Made by a program: the position numbers and the translations under genes. Below are positions 54,010 through 64,000 of a stretch of 64,000 nt of DNA, piece by piece. The first letter of the stretch is position 1, and each line of letters starts with the position of its first letter. A model generated the notes under the pieces. It saw only the letters and a program-made list of their open reading frames with translations. It was not told the origin of the DNA and did not search any database. Origin of the DNA: Rheum nobile (lineage: Eukaryota > Streptophyta > Magnoliopsida > Caryophyllales > Polygonaceae); NCBI GenBank assembly GCA_027886185.1, contig WOAB01000056.1, forward strand, positions 11,594,001-11,658,000, written 5' to 3'.

Positions 54010-54990
54010 TGTTATGATCAAGGATCGGGATGGCCACAGTGCAAGAATTGCTCGACAAGGCGCCTCGGAACTCAAGAACGCAGGACAGCAACCCCCAGCA
54101 GAATTCCAGAATTTGATCTAACTTCAGTGGGGTCGTTCTCCTTGATCCGAACTCCGAATTGGGCGATTCCGGCGACAGTAGATATATATGGAAGTCTAGT
54201 TTCTGTCCTCCAATTTTCAGAATTTTCTTGGCGGTGGATCAAAAGATATGATTTTTCTACCGAAGGGTCGCTGGTAGTTCCGGGGAGGAAGTTCAGCAAA
54301 CTGACGGTTGATGATGGATGGAATCGATTGTGATGGGTGATGGAAGTGAGGGATAAGCAATCTCCTTATGGCTAGATTTGACACACTAGTCACAAGAGAA
54401 AGACCTAGGGAGATTCGAGATACAACACACTCAAATCTCTCAAGGGAAGAACTTGATATCACACACAAGTTTGATGAACAAGAAGAAAACTCTAAAACTG
54501 AAATATTCTGATTCTGGATTCAATTCAACGTCCTGAACAATGAGCCAAAAGTTTTCCTAATAACCTAGCAATACGGTTACTAAAGAGAAATTAAAGAAAA
54601 TCTAATACTAATCCTAAAACGTGCCCACTAATCAAAACACCAATTAATGGACATTTAGGGAATTAAAATATTGTCTAATAATGTTTAAAAACTCCAGCAA
54701 TAAATCGGAAATAACATCAGTCTTCAAATATTCTTCACGTGGGCTTTTAACCCGGATGGAGGGCCTAGCCGGGTTCTCTGGTGATAGCATCGGCTTTATA
54801 ACCCGGATTTGAGTGGTCTCCGGGTTCTTTAGCTTCTTTACAGCCCGGATCTGAATTGGGCCCGTGTTTTCTGGTGGTGTCCGAGGCAATGTCACGGTCT
54901 TGGCCTAGCTTCCCGTCTTGGCTTGAATCATCATCTATGTTTGAAGGATCTTCTTGCTTGGCCAAGTCTTGATGGGCCATATTCATATCA
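54010..54990 (-). repeat. 5' LTR of the 4-kb element (981 bp)
   Basis: It has the same ends as the left LTR and is flanked outside by ACATG. Confidence 0.9.
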
Positions 54991-54995
54991 ACATG

Positions 54996-55557
54996 ATTGA
55001 AGACATATTCGATAGATCTAAACTAGCCAACAATATATATGAATTATTCAATAAATACGGGAGATAAGAAAACTTAATCTCAATGTAAAAATAATTCAAA
55101 TTGACAAAGACTAGAACAATAATACAAAATCTCCAATTAAGCAAAGCACAAAACTCCTTCTTGAAGTTCATGTCCCGTACGGTCGCTGTCTCCTTCTCTA
55201 CGGCAGAACCAAATCCCAAAAACCAAACTAGCATAAAAACTAAACTAAAGCTACGTAACCATATATATTAAACTAACCGTGGGCCGGCCCATGTTGCCAA
55301 TCTGCCGCCAGCACCTCCTTTCAGCAATTTGAGATTGTGTCCACTTGGGCCTAATATTAATTACTAATAGGGCCGGGCCGTTATTTGACATCTTCAACAA
55401 TAGATGTGCACCTAAAATACCTGAAATCACAAAAGTACGAGTATAGACTCCGAATACAAAATAATGCAAATTAACAATAAAAGATATAAAATATGCATGC
55501 AAATGAACTATTCTAATATGCAACTAGACTCCTAAAATGTGTATAAATTAGGTGTCA
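54996..55557. other. Stretch without a recognisable gene
   Basis: AT-rich sequence between the 4-kb element and the MULE relic; nothing assignable. Confidence 0.4.
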
Positions 55558-56720
55558 TCAGGCGCATTTGTCGTTAAGACACTCCACATCATAAGTGGAC
55601 TTATCAGACCTCTTCACACGCATCTCATAGAAATTTTCCATTGCCAGAGAAAAGAGTGCCACTTTGAACTCTTCATTAGAATTGAAGAGCTTACCAACCT
55701 TCATTGCTGGATATGAGGACTTGTTTTCACTTGTTTTCTCATCTTTAACTAACATGTGTTGCATGTCCCTCTCCGCTAGATAGTACCACTTTTCAATCTC
55801 TCTAAACATGTCTTCATCAACATCAATCTCTTCTTCTTGGTCCTCCTCTATTTGCTCCTCGTTGTATATTCCTCATTGTCATTTATTTCCTCCCACACAT
55901 CATCAAGACCAACAAGTATTTACATCATCACCTGAAGCATACCCTAAACCATCATCACCATCAACAGGATCATCATCATCTGATTCATAACAACCCTTGT
56001 AATCAAAACCATCTCCTATTTCATCCTCCAAAGAATCTCCATAATTGGCATAATCAGTCATTTTCTCATTTCCTTTGTTTCTTAATGTAGCAACTACAAT
56101 GTCCTCATCATCGCTGCTCAATGATATAATGTCTTCCGGTATCATGGGATACATTCTCTTGTTCCCCCCCCCCCTCACTTCTTCCCTTTTTAATCTCCTT
56201 AGCTCTGCTTCGTTGTCAACTTCAATAATCTCATTGACTGATCGGACATCAATGTCGGGTGCTCTGACGTTTTGAAAAAATGACCTGAAAAAGTCTTTAT
56301 TGTCTTGGCTCTGAGTTGGTGGTGGAGTTGTTAGAGAAGGAAGAGTACGATGTTCAGCCCTTTCACTTCAAATCTATTTCTTCTTTAAAAGGTTGGTGTA
56401 CAGCTCAATCTTTCACTCTGATGCATTTTCTCTACAGTTGTTCAAGAACTTAAACGCATCAAGATCGTCGTCATCATTTATAACGATCGGTGGAAGTTTT
56501 GGTTTATTTGGATAAATGTATTGCATCTGCACAAACAACTTCTCTTCATCAAATGGATTCTTCTCAATCCATTTGTTGCGCAGTGTAGCCAAGTTCATGT
56601 CAGCAAAAAGCAACATGGCTTTCATTGTTCTTTCACCCTCATACAATCACCTTTTCCCTTGTTGTTTCAATTCTCCACCACTGATGAACTTCACATATAC
56701 TACTTTCGTACCTACAAATA
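55558..56720 (-). pseudogene. Mutator-like (MULE) transposase N-terminal relic
   Basis: On the minus strand TKVVYVKFISGGELK (~56718) is followed by an in-frame TGA, then MYEGERTMKAMLLFADMNLA and an acidic stretch (DIISLSSDDEDIV, YESDDDDPVDGDD). It ends with VGKLFNSNEEFKVALFSLAM and VKRSDKSTYDVECLNDKCA near 55560. This last part is the MuDR-type DNA-binding domain with its conserved F-x3-EEFK and C-x4-C pattern. The DDE core and SWIM finger are missing, and the pieces are in different frames. No terminal inverted repeats were found. Confidence 0.7.
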
Positions 56721-57613
56721 AAGAAGGTTTTTGAACTTCATGTATATAGAGGGGAAAAATCGAATGTTTTTCAAGAGAGTTTACTTACCCATTCAAGCTT
56801 TAATGAAGGGCGTGAGGTGTGAAATATCTCACGTATAGTAAATGCTAGAAACTTTGTCAGGCCTCTTTGAAGTTCTTCATGAATATTTAGGGATTATTGT
56901 CACGCAGAGTGAGCTACGTTGGAGGATTTAAGGGTTGAAGGAGGAGATTACTTTTCTTTTGGAGGGAAACTTGCCCGTCAATTTTAGTACAGTGTAGTTC
57001 TAGGACGTAGCTTGAGGCCATAGCATATTGATGGGATGGGGCTGCCACCGGGAGGGAGAAAGATTAAGGAGAGATTACGGATTTCTTTTATCTTTTTCGG
57101 AGAAAATATTAGTCAACTTTTAATGATATTTCATTGAAAAGAAAAGATAAATTCATACCCTATTTATAGCAAAAATACCATAAAAAGTACAAAAGGTTGG
57201 TACTTTTACAACACTTTTTAAAACATGAATTTTTTGCAAGTTGCTATTGGAAATCTGGTATCCTTGCAATTACGCCATATAATAATGATTAAGATATTCT
57301 GAAAAAATAATAATTTGTTGTTACAAATATGTTAAGATTTAATTGTTTGCTAAATTATTGACATAAATAACAAGAAAAACGACAAAAAAATCCCATAATT
57401 TGAAACATAAGAAGGGTGAACCAGAATTGTTCTAGTAACTCGAAAAGGAAAGAGGTTATATATATATATGTAGATTGTTATTCTTTCGTGAATTAGATCT
57501 AAGAGAAAATCTTTCACACCCTGATATTTTATCAGAACTAAACCTAAACAAACTAATATAATTTTCAAGCCGTCATCTCTCTTTCTTTTCACAACCATTC
57601 ACAGCTTTCCCAG
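56721..57613. other. Stretch without a recognisable gene
   Basis: AT-rich sequence with a short TA run near 57460-57470; no domain-bearing frame. Confidence 0.4.
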
Positions 57614-57621
57614 TGTGTGAC

Positions 57622-57901
57622 CAGGGCCGGCCTAGAGGGGGGGGCAGCATGGGCGCTGGCCTAGGGCCCCCAAATTTTTGGGGCCCCAAATTATTTTAAG
57701 GTATGTATATATATGTGTTAAATATGGGTAACAAAAAGTCAGCATAGTCTAGTGGTCTTAAAACACACCTTTCTCCAATAGGTCATGGGTTCGATTCCAG
57801 AATTTTACATCTTTGTCTTATTTTTTCTAAAAATAAGAGATTATATAAGGGCTCCTAATTAAATTTCGCCCCGGGCCTTGAAAATGTTAGGACCGGCACT
57901 G
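57622..57901. mobile_element. hAT-like MITE with internal pol III-type boxes (280 bp)
   Basis: The ends CAGGGCCGGCCTA and the inverse of CAGTGCCGGTCCTA are flanked by a perfect 8-bp duplication TGTGTGAC (57614-57621, 57902-57909). The interior has TAGTCTAGTGG (57745-57755), like a tRNA A box, and GGTTCGATTCC (57788-57798), a full B box. Together they suggest a tRNA-derived segment inside a DNA transposon. Confidence 0.85.
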
Positions 57902-57929
57902 TGTGTGACCATTGGCAATGTGTCTACCA

Positions 57930-58145
57930 AGAAGGGTGCATGCATTGGATCTTTGCTATTCAATCCGTCGAAGTCTCAAACTTCTTTCTTTAGCTGGTTA
58001 TCTTATCTATGCTTTAAGATCCTTGGTTGAAATATATGTGTAAAAGCATTAATTTCTTGCATGGGTGATCTTTGCTCCCTGAACACCCTCTAAATTTAAG
58101 AAAATATTTATGCTTAGTCTCTGAATTATGCCATTTATTAGGTGT
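57930..58145. repeat. Duplicated block, right copy
   Basis: It matches 50262-50490 and lies directly beyond the hAT MITE. No MITE follows it, so the MITE at 50493 arrived after duplication, or its absence is due to divergence here. Confidence 0.7.
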
Positions 58146-58604
58146 TTGATAGAGTATCCGCTTAAATACGAACCAGATAACAGTTGGCGACTTGGCGTAG
58201 ATTGGAATGCAAGGAAAAGCAAATGGATTCTGGGCAGGTTGGCAGTTTTATTTTTAGACCTGAAATTGCGTTCTAAAGATTGACAGTGCAATGTCTGTAT
58301 CTAAAAAGAGTGCTGTGAAAGCAAAAACTACTGGAGAATGTGTTGACTATATAGGAAGACAGCCAAATAAGTCAAATACTCCGTGTAATAAAGGAGGAGC
58401 TACACAAAAGTGGCTAAATTAAAGCCAGATAAGTTAGTGTAATGTAAGGCTATACAAAAGTGGCTAATTAAAAGCCGAGTGGACAGATCACCTGAGAGCA
58501 AAATGAAAGTCAGCCCTTTACATGATACCACAAAACCAACTTGTCTGAAGATTCTAGAAATCCAGCAAAAGTATGACAACCAAACTAAGAGTAAGAGAAC
58601 AACA

Positions 58605-60393
58605 TCACATGAAGCATGCTTGCAAATCCACAAAGTCATGAAATTCATCATCTTCATCGTCTATTTTAAATATATACCTGTTCTTGACTTCGACACGCAC
58701 GAACTGTCCAAACAGGTTCCTCCTAGAAGCGGTAATAGCGCAGCTAAGCAGGTCTTTCACTGTGAAGGTATTGACGAAAAGATACTCGTGTGAAGAATAC
58801 TCGCTGTTATTGACAAGGCCCTCCGCCTTGACAATGGAGCACATTGTCTTTCCCTCCTCATCCGCCTTTATGACTCTAGCCGTTCTCGTAATAGTCGGCT
58901 GTATCGGCCCCTCAAAAAACCCATCCAAGACTTGATTTAAAACCACCTCCCCAACCGAATTCACAAGGTAGGCTACCGCTTCTGTAGTAGTACGCCACTG
59001 ATCTTCACCACCAAAGACGCTCACGAGTGCAACGACCACATAAAGCTGTTTGTCCTCGGCTTCTGCCGGTCCAACCTGTAGGACACACCTCGCTTTTGCA
59101 GACACCATAATGTCCCATACTGTTCCCATCTGGTATATACTCGCCTTGAATCCATAAATACGCACACGTTCCTCCCATTCCCCCTTCCTCGAGTCGAATA
59201 CGAGAGCCTTTTGTCCAGCTAATGCATAGATGCAGTGGCCGATCACCAAGTGAGACTCTATGAATATGCCCCTACTTGTAGGGATTTGGCGCCAACTGAA
59301 TCTATTGCCCTCACGCTCGAGAACCTCATGGGAAAAGATCCAATCATCTCTGAAATAATCATTCCGGATAACATCGGAGTCGAACACGTGTAACGCGCCG
59401 TATATCTCCTCCACTACAGGCCACATTTTGGGGCTATTCATCTTCGTAATGTGGCATTCGGAAGGGGAGATAGTGCCATTGTCAACAGAAGACAGGCGGT
59501 AGGTGTTGCAGGATGTGCCTTTAAGACGGTATAAATTCGAACAGAGGTGCCTGTAAAGATCGCAACTTGAAGGATTGTGTTTGATGGTATTGTCAGAGTA
59601 TGCTTGTTTCACATAGGCTGGAAAGTCTTGCCCCCCGATCATGTAAACCTCTGACTGCAGTTTGAACAAACCCGCTGACACAGGAAGTCCCTTCTCAATC
59701 AAGTTCAGAGTAGCTATTTTAGGAAGGGATGGTGTGTGGGAAATATCGCTTGAGGCCTGCTTGAGATCCAAGAGACAGATCGCACAGCCATTCGAAACAA
59801 AAAGATACCTCAGCTCATTGGTTTCATCTTCATTCACACTTGAACTGAAATCCTGAAGTAACAACATACTTGATCAAAAAACTGATATCATTTGAACCCA
59901 ACAAATCCACATCAAAACTTGATCAGACTAGAGAAAGTATAACCTAAGTCCATGTTCCACTAATTTATAAAAATTAAAATAATAAACAGAGATTTCACAT
60001 GCAGTACTAGACTACTAGTGAAAAACGGGAAACTAAGAAGTTCAAGAAATGCAATTCCATTATATTTCAGTATCATTAATCAAGGCAGATGAGCAAGCTT
60101 GAATCAAAGCGAACATTCAAGTTGGGAATTGTTACCACCTTGAACTGGCCAAGGTATTCATTTGGCTGAACAGCTGCAACTTGTCCCTCCTTCAAAACCT
60201 TGTCCTTGAGAAAGTGGATCATATCCATAACACAAAAATAAGCGAGAGAGACCTCTTTTCGGTCCATGCCCAGGGATGCCACCTCTTGGGAAATGATCTC
60301 TATCTCGTGTTCTAGTTCTTGGAGCTGTTCACGGCTGAACCACAGTCGTAGGTCGGTTGGGACAGCGCCAGCGGAGCTTGAACCTCCCGCCAT
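58605..60393 (-). CDS. Kelch-like plant protein, uncharacterised (two coding exons)
   Basis: Exon 1 starts with ATG at 60393 (MAGGSSSAGAVPTDLRLWFS). It encodes a helical, charged N-terminus (LQELEHEIEIISQEVASLGM) to about 60139, where AAG-GTGGTAAC is a likely donor. Exon 2 begins near 59850 after TTACTTCAG and runs open for ~415 codons to the stop at 58605. Its sequence suggests a beta-propeller of kelch type: SAGLFKLQSEVYMIGGQDFP, then VIGHCIYALAGQKALVFDSR and GEWEERVRIYGF. The C-terminus is acidic (KIDDEDDEFHDFVDLQ). No signal peptide or membrane helix is evident, so it is probably cytosolic or nuclear. I do not recognise a named family, and exact splice sites are uncertain. It is the only clear host gene in the window. 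Confidence 0.7.
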
Positions 60394-61150
60394 CAGTGCT
60401 ATCTACTTGGTATTCAGACCTTGACAAAGTGCAAATCAACATATAAAAGCAACTAAATGCATAAGAAAATTAATATATGCTAGCCCAGACAGAAATGTAT
60501 TATAATATATAAAAAGAACTCGCGAATTCCACTCATGTTTTATGAGTTCCTAATCCTTTTTCACACAGTTATAGTTATAATATGACAAATTAGACGCTCA
60601 GTATCTAATCCTCAAGTAATCTTACATTGCAGTCTAACAGCATCATGAATGTGGAGTATTAAACGACGACTATACTGTTATACATGTATATTCGTCCCTA
60701 TACTGTTATACATGTCCATCGGAAATCTATTTCATGACCAAATTAACTCCTTTTTGACAGTAAAAAATTGCAGGTTTCCTCTCATAACGAAAAACGGTGC
60801 AGGTTTCCATCATAACTTAGGTCATACTATATTTTACACCGACTTTGAGGAGGAAGAACGGAGAGGTCAGCTAGTTACTCCCTCGCCATTAGCACTTAAT
60901 TGTCATTTAGGTTTAGGTTTCAAAGTCAAAATCACAAAATCCCCCTCTGGATCGGTGTCTAGATTGAAACCTAGATTAGGGCAAACTTCATAATGCATAC
61001 TCCGAAGTTGGTTATATATGATTGAATAGGGAAATCGAGGAAGAGCTTACCTTGAAGACAAGTAGCGGCGGTCTGGTGGTGGGCGAGACGAGAACGATCG
61101 ATTCTCTGGCGACTAAACAAAGACAAGTAGTTGTCGTCTAGGTTTAGGCT
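60394..61150 (-). other. 5' UTR with probable intron of the kelch-like gene
   Basis: On the minus strand CTTCAAG-GTAAGC at about 61055-61050 is a good donor. A candidate acceptor is GTCAAG or ACCAAG near 60408-60420, just before the ATG. A 5' UTR exon to ~61150 and an intron of ~630 bases would fit. Promoter elements were not resolved. Confidence 0.4.
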
Positions 61151-61698
61151 TGTATTTGATAGCGAAATAGGGAATGGAAATCGAGGTTGACCCGCCCACT
61201 TTTCGTTTTTCTTTCAAGCTCAACAAACGTGCAAATTTTTGAGGGCATGTTTATTGGTGGGACGGGAGGCGGGGCTTTTAGTTTTTTTATTTGGTTTAAG
61301 AAATCCATCAAAACACACCATTTTATTGGTGAGATTTAATAGGATTTCATCAAATTTATTAAAAATTATAATTATATTTTTTTGTAATATATTATCAATA
61401 TATTTTTTATATTAAAATATTAATATATTTATATTATATTATTAAAAATAAAATTAATTAAATATATTTTAATTCAAGAATTTTATTATATTATTAAAAA
61501 TTAAGGAATATGAACGACAAAAGTAAATAACTGAAATTATCGAAAGCACATACATATTAAAAACAACAAATGATGGATGCATATATTGAAGGGAAAAAAA
61601 ATATATTAAACCAATGTAAATAACTGAACTTAACAACAAATATCATACATGATACATGACTTAAATAATTAAAAAACAACACATAACACCAAAATAAC

Positions 61699-63051
61699 TT
61701 AATTATCGCCAAATCGCTGCCAAATGTGTTCCTTCAAATCTTTCTTAAGTTGGCGGTGCATATTTTTGTCCCGCAGTTGAGTCGTCCTCGTGATGGAGTT
61801 GCTCATACTCGGTGGTCTATCGGTGGAGTATGTCCAATCTGGGTTATCCACTGATGTACTCGCTCCACTTACTCCTTCACCAAATTGTGGGATTTTGTAT
61901 CCATAATGAGTGTAAGAATCTCGCTCATCTTCTACGATCATATTATGTAGAATGATGCAAGCCCTCATTATCTTTCCAAGCTTCACAAAATCACAGGTGA
62001 GTGCTGGATTACGAATTATTGCAAATCGAGATTGCAACACTCCAAACGCCCTTTCCACGTCTTTACGAACAGACTCTTAGTGTTGGGCAAACAACTTAGC
62101 TTTAGGGCCTTGAGGGAGACGAATTGATTGAATAAATGTCGCCCAAGATGGATAGATACCATTAGTGAGATAATATCCCATGTTGTATTCATGTCCATTA
62201 ACCGTGAAATTAACGTTTGGAGCTCTACCTTGCAAAACTTCATCAAAAACAGGAGATCGATCAAGAACATTAATATCATTACACGTACCTGGTACCCCAA
62301 AAAATGCATGCCAGAACCATAGGTCGTATGATGCAACAACCTCCAAAATAATTGTCGGATGGCCATGATCTCCACGGGCATATTGACCTTTCCATGCAGT
62401 TGGACAATTTTTCCACCCCCAATGCATACAATCGATACTACCCAACATTCCGGGAAAGCCACGAGACTCTCCCACGCTTAGAAGTCGTTGTATGTCTTCC
62501 ATAGTTGGACGCCTGAGATACTCATCACCAAAAAAGGTAATGATTCCATCAACAAAATGCTCTAAGCATTGCCTTGCAGTTCCTCCAGAAAGACGGAGAT
62601 ACTCATCACAAGCGGCAGTTCCATAAGCCAACATACGGATGGCACTACTACATTTTTGTAATGCAGATACACCAAGCCTACCCATTGCATCCGGTCTTTG
62701 TTGAAAGTACTGCATTTCATTCTCTAGTCTTTCCACAATGTGCTTGAAAACTTTCTTGCGCATTCTGAACCTACGTCGGAATGCATCATCTGGATAAGTT
62801 GGTTGGTCAGAGAAATAATCTTTGTAGATTTGCTCATAGCCTTGTTCACTGTCTCTTTCAATATAGGTTCGACGATGTCGCCTTCGTGAACCTTCTGGTT
62901 GTGCAATGTTTGCACGATGTTGAGCGCATTCTTGAACTGCATCACACGCAAGAATTGCCTCTTGTAAAAGTGTTGTTAGCTCATCATCTTCAGAGCTATT
63001 GCTAGAAATGAAAGGGTTTGAGTTTGAGTAGTTTGAGGATGAACTAGACAT
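61699..63051 (-). pseudogene. PIF/Harbinger transposase, one stop from intact (~450 aa)
   Basis: It starts MSSSSSNYSNSNPFISSNSS at 63051. An N-terminal helical region (FRRRFRMRKKVFKHIVERLE) is followed by the DDE_4-type nuclease: first Asp in FPGMLGSIDCMHWGWKNCP (~62450), second in GVPGTCNDINVLDRS (~62270), Glu in DVERAFGVLQSRFAIIRNPA (~62050). A TAA at 62074-62076 interrupts just before the last motif; it can derive from CAA by one C-to-T change. The reading then continues to a natural stop at 61699. The length is normal for the family (HARBI1/ALP1-like). The enzyme would cut and join at TWA targets together with a Myb-like partner. Confidence 0.9.
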
Positions 63052-63162
63052 TTTTAGAAATTGAGGATTTTGTTAAATTTGAGGAGTAAAAATAAACTCT
63101 TAGTTAGCCTCACTTATATAGATATTTGAAAAGTTATGACATGTTATGCTTGTAATTTAAGA

Positions 63163-63700
63163 CCACATGAATTGTTATAAAATGTCAATCATAAAAGCAT
63201 TTTTATGGGTTAGTCCAAGAAACATAAAAGCATGGTATCACATGCTATCATGCAGAAGCAATAATTTGCTTTCTCTGCATGATTTAACACCACAAGAAAT
63301 GTTATAAAATACCAACCATAAAAGCATCTTTATAGGTTAGTCAAAGAAACATAAAAGCATAGTATCACATGCTATCATGCATAAGCAATAATTTGTTTTC
63401 TCTGCATGATTTAACACCACAAGAAATGTTATAAAATGCCAACCATAGCATTTTCATAGGTTAGTCAAAGAAACATAAAAGCATGGTATCACATGCTATC
63501 ATGCAAAAGCAATAATTTGCTTTCTCTACATGATTTAACACCACAAGAAATGTTATAAAATGCCAACCATAAAAGCATCTTTATAGGTTAGTCAAAGAAA
63601 CATAAAAGCATGGTATCACATGCTATCATGTAGAAGCAATAATTTCAAACATATCTGAAAAGCTATTAAATGCCAACCATAAAAGATGCTTTTATGGGTT
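63163..63700. repeat. Tandem array of ~125-bp units
   Basis: About four units start at ~63163, 63290, 63417 and 63541, with a partial fifth near 63655. Each holds ATAAAAGCAT(G/A)GTATCACATG and CTATCATGC, i.e. small GCATG/CATGC inverted pairs. It lies upstream of the transposase start and may be a binding array or a simple expansion. Confidence 0.75.
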
Positions 63701-64000
63701 AGTCAAAAAATTACTTGTTATCTTTTTAGGCGAATGACTTTGCAAGAGCTATCACTTAACATAAAGAAGCTATCACTTAACATAAAATGCATTTCATTAA
63801 GTAGAATGTTACAAGATTGAAAGTGCATTACAATATTGAAATATGCATTACAAGATAGAAAGATACATAACAAGATTGAGACATGCATTACAAGATGAAA
63901 CATGAATGTGGAAATTAAAACATGCAAGGCATTAAATAAACACTACAAAGATATCTCCCTCATGAGTACATGGATAATACTTAACCAGATAATTCTTTCA
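63701..64000. other. Repetitive AT-rich end of the window
   Basis: Short imperfect repeats of GCATTACAAGATNGAA type (63790-63900); no gene is seen. Confidence 0.4.

Larger units (their letters stand above)
50960..54990 (-). mobile_element. Young non-autonomous chromovirus-like element (4.03 kb)
   Basis: LTRs at 50960-51950 and 54010-54990 show about nine base differences and one ~10-base indel. Flanks ACATG (50955-50959, 54991-54995), a perfect tRNA-iMet PBS and a purine tract show that it inserted as an intact unit. Its only ORF joins a gag-like N-terminus directly to a protease; capsid, zinc knuckle, RT, RNase H and integrase are absent. Confidence 0.9.
61243..64000 (-). mobile_element. 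PIF/Harbinger DNA transposon, right end outside window
   Basis: The left end GGGCATGTTTATTGGTGGG has the form of a Harbinger terminal repeat. It is followed by AT-rich sequence, then a transposase gene on the minus strand and a tandem array upstream of it. The opposite end and the usual partner gene (Myb-like) are not in the window. The target duplication cannot be verified. Confidence 0.6.

Noticed and set aside
57745..57798. Functional tRNA gene
   Set aside because: Only A and B boxes are present; no cloverleaf with acceptor and anticodon stems can be folded, and the segment lies inside a MITE.
63163..63700. CRISPR-like array
   Set aside because: The whole ~125-bp unit repeats with no unique spacers, and the context is a plant DNA transposon.

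Overview
This window is nuclear DNA of a flowering plant, probably a eudicot. It is a gene-poor, repeat-rich stretch: about 90% of the assignable sequence is transposable elements nested in one another. It holds LTR retrotransposons of several plant Ty3/gypsy lineages (Athila-like, Tekay/Del-like chromovirus, CRM/Reina-like chromovirus, Tat-like), one copia-like solo LTR, hAT- and PIF/Harbinger-type small DNA elements, a Mutator-like transposase relic and a nearly intact PIF/Harbinger transposase. Only one host gene stands out, a spliced kelch-like gene at 58605-60393 on the minus strand.

Layout. 1-285 is the end of a Tekay-like LTR. 286-3471 is a broken Athila-like element ('copy B'). 3472-10013 is a decayed CRM/Reina-like element whose LTR holds a hAT MITE (4160-4804) and whose RT-RNase H segment is inverted. 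10046-19637 is the 3' part of a Tat-like element ('Tat1') with an antisense spliced ORF, split by a complete Athila-like element ('copy C', 10597-17760, TSD GGAAG). 19638-38705 is a Tekay-like chromovirus. Its integrase is split by a 2.5-kb TRIM-like element (23744-26247, TSD GGAAC). Its ~2.4-kb 3' LTR is split by a solo LTR (28326-29243, TSD GATAG) and by a second complete Athila-like element in reverse orientation ('copy D', 30024-38286, TSD GCATG). 41340-49101 is a minus-strand Tat-like element ('Tat2'). 50960-54990 is a young 4-kb non-autonomous element (TSD ACATG). The right end carries a MULE relic, a hAT MITE with pol III-like boxes, the kelch-like gene and the Harbinger element.

The most interesting signal is in the non-coding parts of the three Athila-like copies. 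All three lack reverse transcriptase and integrase. They keep gag-protease and/or a second ORF, plus the same ordered set of RNA-level motifs: (1) two hairpins just after the gag-protease region whose loops are complementary; (2) a hairpin followed by a purine tract that duplicates the real polypurine tract; (3) two copies, ~120 nt apart, of a hairpin with an AAAA bulge and a CCC-GAAA-GGG cap, whose outer stems differ in sequence but keep pairing; (4) a second hairpin-purine-tract unit that abuts the 3' LTR. This looks like a selected structural module carried by a non-autonomous lineage.

A second pattern is that most retroelement families here carry their own CpG-dense motif (GCGATCGC in D, GGCGACCGCCG in C, CCGCACCCGCGG in Tekay, ACGCGA in the CRM/Reina-like element). 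The motif is scattered through LTRs, UTRs and in some cases gag. All family names rest on motifs read by eye; no database search was possible.
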